A model generated the notes under the pieces. The model saw only the letters and a list, made by a program, of their open reading frames with translations. It searched no databases and was not told where the DNA came from. Below are positions 25,067 through 33,376 of a stretch of 64,000 nucleotides of DNA, in pieces. This DNA is from Gammaproteobacteria bacterium (GTDB lineage Bacteria > Pseudomonadota > Gammaproteobacteria > Acidiferrobacterales > SZUA-150), in contig JAOUOD010000001.1 of NCBI GenBank assembly GCA_029880545.1, forward strand, positions 248,001 to 312,000, read 5' to 3'. Within the stretch, counting starts at the first letter, position 1. Each line of letters opens with the position of its first letter. The translations under genes were made by a program, and so were the position numbers.

Positions 25067-26377
25067 ATGAAAACAAAACTGACCTACTGGCTCCAGATCA
25101 AGGTGTTTATCGGCCTTGGAGCAACGGTGCTCGGTGCGGCGCTTTTTGTTTTTTACCTGGAATACATATCCCGCGAAAATCATGCCAGCCTGCAGTTGCT
25201 GAGCCAGGTCAAGCAGCTGGAAACCCAGGGCAAGGCCATACAGCGACGCGGCATTACCTATGCAGCACATGCGCCCCGGGATTATGCACCCTATGAGCGC
25301 GATGTGATTATTTTTTATCCGGACTTCAAGCGTGATCTCGATGCATTTGAGCGCCAGATCCAGCTGATTGAGGAAGAGGTTCGTACCCGTCAACCGGTAA
25401 TGTTCAGTTCCTCCAGCAAGGCCACCCTGGTCAGTATTGAAAACTTGCAGCAGCGTTGGGCAGTATTTCGCAAGGGATTCCAGGACAAGCTCGGGTACAG
25501 TGCCACTGAGCCGCGACTGGAATGGGGTGCCGAGTACGTTCAGGAAAACCAGGCTTCGATCAACGCCATAACCGGGGATCTGATCATGACTATTGAAACT
25601 GCGATCCAGGCGCAGCTGGAAGAGAATCAGCGGTTGACCCGTTTTGCCATGATTGGCGCGGCCTTGCTGCTGCTCCTTGGTGTTTTGTGGTTTTATCTCA
25701 GCGTGATACGCCGGATACGGGTTACGGTAAAGGCTTGCCAGCGCGTGGCCCAGGGTGATTTTGGCTACCAGTTGCCGGCCGAACACAAGGACGAACTGGG
25801 TGTGCTCGCAACAGCATTCAATACCTTGTCGGCACGTACCAGGCTGGTCGTTACCATGCTGACCAGCATGCATCTCAAGGGCAGCACCGAAAGCAAGATA
25901 GATGCACTGTGGAACCAGGCCTCCGGTTACCTGCCAATGCAATGGTTGGGCCTGTTTGAAATGAATGCGGCTGATAACAGGTTGAGCCTGGACGCCATGC
26001 GCACCCGAAGAAAACTGAGTGACAGCATCAGGAATTCTCTTGCCCGGGTGACCGGCGAGGACCAGCATCTGGCAGCGTTGACCAAAACCCGTGCGCCACT
26101 TAAATATGATCACCTGGCCAACGTTGCCACCAGTATTCCCAATGCCAAGGTAACGCGGGAAATTTTGAAACTGGGGCTGGTGAATTCAGCATTGATTGTA
26201 CCGCTTGCGGCTGATAACGGCTGGAAAGGATTGCTTGTCTTTGTGGCCCAGGATGAAGCCGCCTATACCACAGAGCAGGTCGAGTTGATGGCAAACCTCG
26301 CGCCGTTTATTGCCAATGGATTTGCCCAGGCGCAGCCTGATGTACTGCCTGCTACCAGGCAGGCGGCCCTGGTCTGA
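25067..26377 (+). CDS. Membrane sensor with helical periplasmic domain, HAMP and GAF
   Basis: The 436-aa protein has a membrane segment (about 13-33), a helical periplasmic domain of PilJ/type IV pili methyl-accepting type (40-200, SQVKQLETQGKAIQRRG), a second membrane segment (206-226), a HAMP domain (about 228-280, CQRVAQGDFGYQLPAEHKDELGVLATAFNTL) and a GAF-like domain (285-425). No kinase, GGDEF, EAL or MCP signalling domain follows, so it may act through a partner protein. AAAGGG lies eight bases before the ATG. It is divergent from the glycosylase gene. Confidence 0.85.
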   Translation: MKTKLTYWLQIKVFIGLGATVLGAALFVFYLEYISRENHASLQLLSQVKQLETQGKAIQRRGITYAAHAPRDYAPYERDVIIFYPDFKRDLDAFERQIQLIEEEVRTRQPVMFSSSSKATLVSIENLQQRWAVFRKGFQDKLGYSATEPRLEWGAEYVQENQASINAITGDLIMTIETAIQAQLEENQRLTRFAMIGAALLLLLGVLWFYLSVIRRIRVTVKACQRVAQGDFGYQLPAEHKDELGVLATAFNTLSARTRLVVTMLTSMHLKGSTESKIDALWNQASGYLPMQWLGLFEMNAADNRLSLDAMRTRRKLSDSIRNSLARVTGEDQHLAALTKTRAPLKYDHLANVATSIPNAKVTREILKLGLVNSALIVPLAADNGWKGLLVFVAQDEAAYTTEQVELMANLAPFIANGFAQAQPDVLPATRQAALV

Positions 26378-26898
26378 TGGGGCCGGGCGGCGGCGTTCTG
26401 CCGGTTGCCCCGGCACTTGCGCTTATTACACCGAAAGTCGTCGCCCTCAATGTTTGAGTCCAGCGGGTGCGAGCCTCAACACAGTCGCCCGGTTCGGGTG
26501 TCGCCGTAACACCATTTGATGCAAGTTTGATCCGGCTGCCGTCAGCACCAGCCCGTGGCGTATAAATCGGCCTGCCGGGTATTGCCCCAATTCGGTTGTT
26601 TGTCTGCCGTTCAGGCAACAAAAAGAGAACCGGGCGGGTAGTTTTTCGCCAAAATCCGGGTTTATACTCAACTATAATAACTTCAGTCAGTATTCGGCCT
26701 CAAAATGGCTGATCATGCGCGCGTGCATGGCATTATTGTCGGGGCAATATAAAAATAAATTGGTAACGCGGACCATCCCGGTCAAGAACAAACAATGATG
26801 AACCCTTTGGTTCGTTTTACGGGTTGGGTAACAGGAGTCAGCGGGGGAAATGTCATCCTTACATACAATGGTGCTGGGACCGGCCGAGGGTTTCCTGG
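26378..26898. other. Intergenic region upstream of the cyclase gene
   Basis: This 521-bp stretch begins with a GC-rich imperfect inverted repeat (26382-26415), a possible end structure of the HAMP/GAF gene. The AT-rich part around 26650-26760 is the likely cyclase promoter. No gene is supported. Confidence 0.5.
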
Positions 26899-29109
26899 AT
26901 GATTAAGGCCAGCCAGAAACTGGCCGCCCTGATGTTTACCGATATTGTCGGATATTCCCGGCTCATGGGTGAAAACGAGGCCAGTACCGTGGATCTTGTG
27001 CAGATCTACCGCAACAACCTGACCCGTGCCATTGTTGGTAACCACGGAGAAGTCCGGGAATTTATTGGCGACGGCCTGTTTGCCAGTTTTACCAACGGAC
27101 TGGACGCTGCGCGCGCCGGTATCCAGATCCAGCTGTTCTTGCATGAATTCAACCAAACCGAAGAGCGCCGGGGCAAGCCGACGCTGCGTGCCCGCGTCGG
27201 AATCCACATGGGCGAAGTCTACGAGGTTGATGGCCAGTTCTTTGGCGACGATGTCAATATTGCAGCGCGTCTTGAGCCCCTGGCCGAGCCTGGTGCCATT
27301 TGCGTATCCCAGGTCGTTTTCGACCAGCTGGCCGGAGACGAGAAAGTTGAAATTGTGCCCCTGGGTCCGCAGCGCCTGAAGAATATCAAGCGTGTCTGCG
27401 AGTGCTACCAGTTATTGCCCCAGGCGGTAACATGGCGCCAGCGCCTGCGCCTGGCCAAGCGATATGTTGTCTCTCAGCTGATGGCCCGGCCGCGTCGAAC
27501 GCTGTCGGCCGCGGCCGTATTGTTATTATTGACAGCTTACTGGGGCGTGACTGAATGGCAGTCCCGGCAGATACCCGAGGGTTATTACCTGGAGGTTGTC
27601 GATTTTATTGATACAGATAACGAAAAAGGCGGCACCAGTTATCTCAGCGAAGGTATCACCGACGCGGTCCGCGCACAGCTCGCCGGTATCGACAAGCTCT
27701 ATCTTGTTCGCACGGATGAGCGTATCGGTGCGCCACTGAGACTGGAAGGCAATGTCCTGAAGAAAGAAGGCCATATCCGGGTCAATTACCGCATAACCCG
27801 AAAAAAGGATGGCATTCTTGTCGGCGGAAAAACACACGATGGCGTGCCCGAGAATATCTTTGGTTTGCAGGACAAGCTGGCGTCATCCATTGCGCGGAAC
27901 CTGGCGGCGTATTTCCGTTTTTCCGATGTCCAGTTGAGCCAGGCAAACTTCACCAGCGATATTACTGCCTACGACTATTATCTCCAGGGTCGTGGCTGGC
28001 TAAGGCAGGGCATTACTGCAAGTTTCCTTGAGAAGGCCGCAGGGTTTTTCAAGACAGCATTGAAACATGACCCGGGATTTGCCCGTGCGCAGGCAGGGTT
28101 GTGTGGTGTACATGTGCAATTATTCGAAATTAGCCGAAACAAGGACTGGATTAACAGTGCCGAGGAGAATTGTCGTGACGCGTTGAGCCTGGAACGAGCC
28201 AGGGCCGAGACTCATGTGGTGCTCGGTGATCTATATCGTCGAACCGGGCGTCTGGATGAATCCATTCAAAGCTACAAAAAGGCGATCAGCCTGGATCCTA
28301 AACAGTCCGATGCCTACAGTGGCCTGGCGCGAGCCTATGAGCAGCATGGTGATTATCCCTCCGCTGAAGCCAGTTACAGGAAAGCGATAGAGATTCAGCC
28401 AGGGTACTGGGGTCACTACGACCGCTATGCCGGTTATTATGTCGTGCGCGGGAAGTTTAAATCGGCGTTACAGTTATACCGGCGAGCCCTGGGGTTGACG
28501 CCCGAAAATGCCCACCTGTTGAGCAATGTTGGCGGCGTCTACCTGTACCGCGGTGAATTTGCCCGTGCCTCTGAAATGCTGAAAAAATCCGTCGCCCTGC
28601 TGCCAACGGCGAGGGGTTATTCAAACACCGGAACAGCATTCTATTTTTCCGGGCAGTACGGCAAGGCAGCGGAGTACTTTGAAAAGGCGATAGCGCTGGC
28701 GCCCGGTGACTATCGCCTGCATAATAATCTGGCTGATGCGTTGTATTATTCCGGCAACCTTGAGGCGGCAACGGAGAAATACGGCATCGCCCGAAAGCTT
28801 GTTCAGGGTTACCTGAAAACAAATCCAAAAGATGTCGAGGCGCGATCGATACTGGCCAAAATCAGTGCAAGCCTTGGGGACTATACGCGTGCAAACCGGG
28901 AAATCGGTATCGCGTTGAAGTCGGCCCCCAGGGACATAGACGTGTTGTTGCGTAACGCAATTGTACGTTTGGCCATGGGTGATCTGGAATCGGTATATCA
29001 GTCTTTACGCAGAATCATCAACGCAGGATATACACCGGCTTTGCTGGCCGCTGATCCCGTGTTTGAGGAGTTGAGACAGACTGCCGAATTCAGACAGTTA
29101 CTGGAGTAG
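26899..29109 (+). CDS. Class III nucleotide cyclase fused to membrane segment and TPRs
   Basis: The 736-aa protein has a class III cyclase domain (about 8-175) with both metal Asps (Asp15 in FTDIVGYSRLM, Asp58 in IGDG) and the Asn120/Arg124 pair (DVNIAARLE). A membrane segment (201-219), a TolB_N/FlgO-like domain (about 228-345) and about nine TPRs (360-730) follow. The residue that selects adenine is normally Lys two before IGD; here it is Glu54, and the partner Asp is Gln113, so GTP use is possible. GAGGG precedes the ATG at 26899; an upstream start at 26824 is less likely. The C-terminal half is the same module as in the two winged-helix regulators. Confidence 0.92.
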   Translation: MIKASQKLAALMFTDIVGYSRLMGENEASTVDLVQIYRNNLTRAIVGNHGEVREFIGDGLFASFTNGLDAARAGIQIQLFLHEFNQTEERRGKPTLRARVGIHMGEVYEVDGQFFGDDVNIAARLEPLAEPGAICVSQVVFDQLAGDEKVEIVPLGPQRLKNIKRVCECYQLLPQAVTWRQRLRLAKRYVVSQLMARPRRTLSAAAVLLLLTAYWGVTEWQSRQIPEGYYLEVVDFIDTDNEKGGTSYLSEGITDAVRAQLAGIDKLYLVRTDERIGAPLRLEGNVLKKEGHIRVNYRITRKKDGILVGGKTHDGVPENIFGLQDKLASSIARNLAAYFRFSDVQLSQANFTSDITAYDYYLQGRGWLRQGITASFLEKAAGFFKTALKHDPGFARAQAGLCGVHVQLFEISRNKDWINSAEENCRDALSLERARAETHVVLGDLYRRTGRLDESIQSYKKAISLDPKQSDAYSGLARAYEQHGDYPSAEASYRKAIEIQPGYWGHYDRYAGYYVVRGKFKSALQLYRRALGLTPENAHLLSNVGGVYLYRGEFARASEMLKKSVALLPTARGYSNTGTAFYFSGQYGKAAEYFEKAIALAPGDYRLHNNLADALYYSGNLEAATEKYGIARKLVQGYLKTNPKDVEARSILAKISASLGDYTRANREIGIALKSAPRDIDVLLRNAIVRLAMGDLESVYQSLRRIINAGYTPALLAADPVFEELRQTAEFRQLLE

Positions 29110-29153
29110 CAGGAAGTCAATCAATCTTGATTTGAAAAAAGGGAGATTCATCA

Positions 29154-29540
29154 ATGAAGTTTAAGTCACTTTTAACAGTATTGATCACCGCGTGTTTCAT
29201 CGTCCCTCTTGGAAGTTCTGCCGAGCCGCCGGCAGCAGGCAACAGCGCTGCGACAGTGGTGCAGCTCAAGGAGAAACCGGACTGCCAGTTCACTGTTACT
29301 CCCGAGCGGGCAACTGTCAAACAGGGCGGCAAGATTGTATTTGCCGGCATCAAGGACTTCTCTATTGAATTCAAAAAAGGCTCACCATTTTCAAAAAACA
29401 GTTTTTCCACCAGTAGTGACAAGTTGACCATCTCTGTTCCTGCCACTGCAAAGACCGGTACCTACAAGTATGACCTGGTAACCAAGCGTGGAGGCAAGGA
29501 GTGCCGTCTGGATCCGGACATAATTATTGTTCGTGCCTAG
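29154..29540 (+). CDS. Small secreted protein, possibly with an immunoglobulin/cupredoxin-like fold
   Basis: A signal peptide (about residues 1-23) precedes a 105-residue beta-rich domain (QFTVTPERATVKQGGKIVFAG ... LTISVPATAKTGTYKYDLV) with one Cys near each end, likely a disulfide. The TVKQGGKIVF pattern resembles cupredoxin-like or Ig-like folds, but I see no copper ligands. It starts 44 bases after the cyclase stop with AAGGGAG as SD and ends before a strong terminator, so it is probably cotranscribed with the cyclase gene and may be its periplasmic partner. Confidence 0.78.
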   Translation: MKFKSLLTVLITACFIVPLGSSAEPPAAGNSAATVVQLKEKPDCQFTVTPERATVKQGGKIVFAGIKDFSIEFKKGSPFSKNSFSTSSDKLTISVPATAKTGTYKYDLVTKRGGKECRLDPDIIIVRA

Positions 29541-29563
29541 GCTGAATCGTTTAATCAGCAACA

Positions 29564-29590
29564 AAAGGCCGGCAAAATGCCGGCCTTTTT
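29564..29590 (+). terminator. Terminator of the cyclase operon
   Basis: AAAGGCCGGC (29564-29573) pairs with GCCGGCCTTT (29579-29588), with a five-base loop and a run of Ts at the end. Confidence 0.93.
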
Positions 29591-29868
29591 ATTTCCCGCA
29601 ATGACGTGCCTGCCCTGTGCATCACCCTGTTCTGCCTTGCTTCAAACCCTGTGATGACCTCCGGGCGAGTACCCGGAGAACTGGCCGGTTACCTGCTGAA
29701 TGGCAAAACAAGCCCCGGTTTGGACACAATTCTTCATAGAAGTTTTGCATAACTGGTGTCGTTAAACAGTCTACAGCGATGTGAAACGTCCGAAAGACAA
29801 GATTTGTCCAGTTGCGGGGTGACCAAAACCGGGCCTGGATCGCTGTAATTGCAGGCGTTTTGTTAACG

Positions 29869-31956
29869 ATGATCGGGATTTATCAGAAAGTACACCAGGT
29901 GCCAGGATCGAGACTGGTGTTGGCGGTTGCGGTGATCATTTCGCTGCAGGCGTTTTCGTGCCTGGCGAGCCCGGCAGCACCATCAACTGTTCGAACAATC
30001 AAGGCCGTGGTGCCGGCGTCATTCCCTCCGTATTACCAGGTAAACAGTCTTGGCAAGCCTTCAGGATTCGCCATCGATATTATGGATTCCATTGCTGCCG
30101 ACAATAACCTCGTTATCGAATATCGCATGGTGCCATCGTGGCAGGATGTATTTGAGCTGGCCAGGTCAGGTCAAGCGGATTTGATCCCGAATGTCGGGGA
30201 ATCCGCGGAGCGGGAAAAATTCCTCGAATTCACCAATCCCGTCCAGACATTCAATATCGTTGTCTTTACCGCGAGCGACAGCCGGCTACGTGTGCAGAAG
30301 CCATCCGACCTGGCCGGCACCCAGGTCGGCGTCGTGAAGACCAATATTGGCGCCAAAATTGTCGGCGGCATAGACGGTGTTGACGGTGTTGAGTTCGACA
30401 GCTTTGAGCAGGCGTTATTCGCCTTGTTGAGCGGCGATATTGAAGCGCTGGTCTACCCGGAAAATGTTGGCTGGAGGCTGGTGATTCGATCGAAACAGGA
30501 GAATGCTGTCAAGGTGGTTGGTGCACCGCTCGCGAAAATCCAGCGAGCCATGGGCATTCGCAAGGGAGACGCAGAGCTGCTGGCCATGATGAATGCCGGG
30601 ATCAATCGGCTAAAGGAAACGGGCAGGTACGATGAAATAGCCGGGCGATGGTTTGCTGAAAAACCGCCGTTTTTCAGCCTGAAGAAACTCCTTTGGCTGT
30701 TTGTCGCCGCGGTCATATCCATAGTCATGCTATTCAATCTCTGGCGGTACCGGTATGTCGTCAACCAGAAGAAGCGTCTTGATGTACTGGTCGAAGAGCG
30801 CACGCGCCGCCTGAGTGAAAGTGAAGCGCGACTGCATGAATCACGGAACATGTTGCAGAACGTTATCAATACCATACCGGTCAGGGTGTTCTGGAAAGAC
30901 AGGGGCCTGAACTATCTTGGCTGCAACAAATTGTTTGCCAGGGACGCGGGGCTGGGTAACGAAAGGGAAATTATCGGCAAGGATGATTTTGATTTGGCCT
31001 GGTCCAGCCAGGCAGAACTCTACCAGCGAGATGACCGGGCAGTTATGGATTCAGGCGAGGTGAAGCTGAATTTTGAAGAACCGCAAACAACGCCCGCCGG
31101 TGACACGATCTGGCTTGAAACCAGCAAAATTCCACTGCGTGATGTCAATAACGACATTATCGGAATACTCGGGACGTACCAGGACATTACATCAAGAAAG
31201 AATGCCGAATCAGAACTGATATCGGCCAGGAACGAGGCGGTAAATGCCAACAAGGCCAAATCACAATTCCTGTCGGTTATAAGTCATGAGTTGCGTACGC
31301 CGTTGACTTCCATCAAGGGTGCGCTGGCGCTGCTTTCCAACGACCTGGTCAAGGATGTGGATGATATAAGCAGCATGCTCCGGATAGCCTATGAAAACAG
31401 CGAGAGGCTGAATATCCTGGTTAACGATATTCTTGATTTTGAAAAAATGGCTTCAGGAAACATGAAGTTCAAAAAGGAAACACTTTCGGTCAAAAATCTT
31501 GTCGAGGAATCTGTCCAGCTTAACCAGGGTTACGCAAGGCATTTCAATGTGAACGTTGATTTTGCTGATGAGGGTGTGGACGGAACAATCGCGGGTGACA
31601 GGGAGAGGTTGCTGCAGGTGCTGTCAAACCTGATATCCAATGCCGTGAAGCATTCGCCTGAAAATGAAACTGTCAGTGTTTCAATCCAGCATGTTGGCGG
31701 GAATATTCGTGTTTCGGTAGCGGATAGCGGCGACGGAATTCCGCATGATTTCCATGCCCGTGTATTTGACGAGTTTTCCCAGGCGGATGCATCAGACACC
31801 CGCAGCAAGAGTGGTACCGGTCTTGGCCTGGCCATTGCCAGGAACGTCGTTGAGCAGCATGGCGGTGTCATCGGTTTTGACAGCATTCCCGGGCAGGGTG
31901 CGACATTCTATTTTGAGCTGGCGAGGGTGGATAATGTTTCAGGCGCGCATGCATGA
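29869..31956 (+). CDS. Sensor histidine kinase with periplasmic solute-binding domain
   Basis: From the ATG at 29869 the 695-aa protein has a signal peptide (1-35), a type 3 solute-binding domain (about 42-265, ending ETGRYDEIAGRWFAEKP), a membrane segment (about 275-293), a coiled coil, one PAS domain (about 325-445), HisKA with the acceptor His in FLSVISHELRTPLTSIKG and a HATPase ending GTGLGLAIARNVVEQHGG. It lacks the receiver domain of the 7870 kinase. The TTG at 29812 would add a second hydrophobic segment and has no SD. No response regulator is adjacent. The likely ligand is an amino acid or similar compound. Confidence 0.9.
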   Translation: MIGIYQKVHQVPGSRLVLAVAVIISLQAFSCLASPAAPSTVRTIKAVVPASFPPYYQVNSLGKPSGFAIDIMDSIAADNNLVIEYRMVPSWQDVFELARSGQADLIPNVGESAEREKFLEFTNPVQTFNIVVFTASDSRLRVQKPSDLAGTQVGVVKTNIGAKIVGGIDGVDGVEFDSFEQALFALLSGDIEALVYPENVGWRLVIRSKQENAVKVVGAPLAKIQRAMGIRKGDAELLAMMNAGINRLKETGRYDEIAGRWFAEKPPFFSLKKLLWLFVAAVISIVMLFNLWRYRYVVNQKKRLDVLVEERTRRLSESEARLHESRNMLQNVINTIPVRVFWKDRGLNYLGCNKLFARDAGLGNEREIIGKDDFDLAWSSQAELYQRDDRAVMDSGEVKLNFEEPQTTPAGDTIWLETSKIPLRDVNNDIIGILGTYQDITSRKNAESELISARNEAVNANKAKSQFLSVISHELRTPLTSIKGALALLSNDLVKDVDDISSMLRIAYENSERLNILVNDILDFEKMASGNMKFKKETLSVKNLVEESVQLNQGYARHFNVNVDFADEGVDGTIAGDRERLLQVLSNLISNAVKHSPENETVSVSIQHVGGNIRVSVADSGDGIPHDFHARVFDEFSQADASDTRSKSGTGLGLAIARNVVEQHGGVIGFDSIPGQGATFYFELARVDNVSGAHA

Positions 31957-32251
31957 TCGCAACGCTCATCCATACGGGCTACCGCAACCGGTGACTGAAT
32001 CCGGGCGATACTGATCGCACTATCCTGTACTGGCGCGGCGTGGATGGCTGTTCGCGCAGATCAGGAAGATTTGATCGGCAATGGTTTGAAACCCAAAACC
32101 CCCGGGGTCCCGGCAGCATTGTCGTTCGGGCAACGCTGCGCAGACCCCTTTCAATGGCTCATGGAGCCAGCGACATTTGCAGGAAACCTGTTCCGGTTCG
32201 ATGTTGGCAATACCAGCCCTGTCGGTACTCGTTCTGTTGGTGCCATGTTTA
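31957..32251. other. Convergent intergenic region
   Basis: The 295-bp stretch lies between the ends of the kinase and the SMP-30-like genes. Open frames here lack SDs and I see no intrinsic terminator. Confidence 0.45.
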
Positions 32252-33244
32252 TCAAGGGTTGTACCTGACAATTCTGAATTGGTCGAGATGCTTCCTGGTT
32301 TCCGGGTTGAACAGGACATGCAACATGGCGTGAATCACGTATGCCTTGTCATCACGAATGGTCCCGGTAGTAGCGAAGACATCACCTGTAGCGGCCTTGC
32401 CTACTGCCGTAGCGCTGGCCCAGTTGTCTTTTGTTCTGAACTTGATTACAGCATTGACTGAAGCCGAAGCAGGAACACCGACGTGTGCGTTATTGTTGGC
32501 GATAACCAGCAATGAACCGTCCGGTCCCCATAACAATCCGTCAGCACCTTCAATATTTTCGTTTATCCTGATCTCGTTGAAAGCGGACGGGTTATCCAGC
32601 GGGATTTTGAACAGCTGGCCGGAGTTCATCTTGGCGACCAGCAGGAAGTTATCTCCGGCGACAATGCCATTAAGGTTAAAGCTCTTTCCGGTAAAGGTCT
32701 TGTCATTAATGAATACGGAGGCCTTGTAGCTGGTGTCCACCTTGTAGACGATTGGCGAGAAACTGTCGGTAACGTAGGCAACACCGTCCCTGGCAATGGC
32801 GATATCATTGCAGAAGTGACCACCATCAAGACCTTCAGCCAGGTCAATGTAGTGCATGAGTTTCCCGGTCGACAGGCGGAATACCGCCAGTGCCGCCAGT
32901 TTTCCGGTAGTGGCCGGGCTGGATTTTTCGCCGGCACCGGGGTCGGCATTGCACACAAGTACCCGGTCACGACTCTCGTCTACCTTGATACCTACCGCAG
33001 ACACCATACGGGGATCGGTAGCAAACACCCAGTAGGTGCCATCATCCTTTACCGAGCCAACCTGGCCCTTGCGAATGGAAGTCACCAGGAAGCGGCGGTT
33101 CGTGTTGTCCCAGGCAATGCCTTCCGGGTACAGCGCGGCGTTGTTGAAGCTGACTGAGCCGGGCGCCTTGGGCGTGACGCCGGATGTGCATGCTGCCAGG
33201 CCAAGTCCCAGTGCAAGCAGAAATACCAGTTTGTTCGGTTTCAC
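32252..33244 (-). CDS. SMP-30/gluconolactonase-like beta-propeller lipoprotein
   Basis: The 330-aa protein starts with a lipoprotein signal (MKPNKLVFLLALGLGLAAC, lipidated Cys19) and a six-bladed propeller of SMP-30/gluconolactonase type: LYPEGIAWDNTNRRFLVTSI, HFCNDIAIARDGVAYVTDSF, LNGIVAGDNFLLVAK and GADGLLWGPDGSLLVIAN. The Asn and Asp residues in these loops are the usual metal ligands, so a lactonase-like activity in the periplasm is possible. The start is GTG with AAGGAG eight bases upstream. Repeat site C lies 67-110 bases upstream, and the winged-helix/TPR gene is the next upstream gene on the same strand. Confidence 0.88.
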   Translation of the reverse strand: MKPNKLVFLLALGLGLAACTSGVTPKAPGSVSFNNAALYPEGIAWDNTNRRFLVTSIRKGQVGSVKDDGTYWVFATDPRMVSAVGIKVDESRDRVLVCNADPGAGEKSSPATTGKLAALAVFRLSTGKLMHYIDLAEGLDGGHFCNDIAIARDGVAYVTDSFSPIVYKVDTSYKASVFINDKTFTGKSFNLNGIVAGDNFLLVAKMNSGQLFKIPLDNPSAFNEIRINENIEGADGLLWGPDGSLLVIANNNAHVGVPASASVNAVIKFRTKDNWASATAVGKAATGDVFATTGTIRDDKAYVIHAMLHVLFNPETRKHLDQFRIVRYNP

Positions 33245-33310
33245 GGTCAGGTCTCCTTGTTCCGCGTGAATGCGGTGTTGGCAGACTAGGTGACCTCGTG
33301 AAAAAAGTTA

Positions 33311-33354
33311 TTAGAAACGAATAAAGAAATCCTTAGTAAATCGTTAAGGATGAA
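33311..33354. promoter_or_regulatory. 11-bp-pitch TTA repeats (site C), upstream of SMP-30-like gene
   Basis: Four consecutive direct repeats: TTAGAAACGAA at 33311, TAAAGAAATCC at 33322, TTAGTAAATCG at 33333 and TTAAGGATGAA at 33344. This is the longest array of the set. It lies between the SMP-30-like gene and the end of the upstream regulator gene. Confidence 0.6.
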
Positions 33355-33376
33355 AGGAGACAGGCAAGATACTGTT

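Noticed and set aside
24926-26113. N-terminal 396-residue extension of the glycosylase reading frame
   Set aside because: It is antisense to the HAMP/GAF gene, lacks any motif, and the glycosylase homology starts at 24925.
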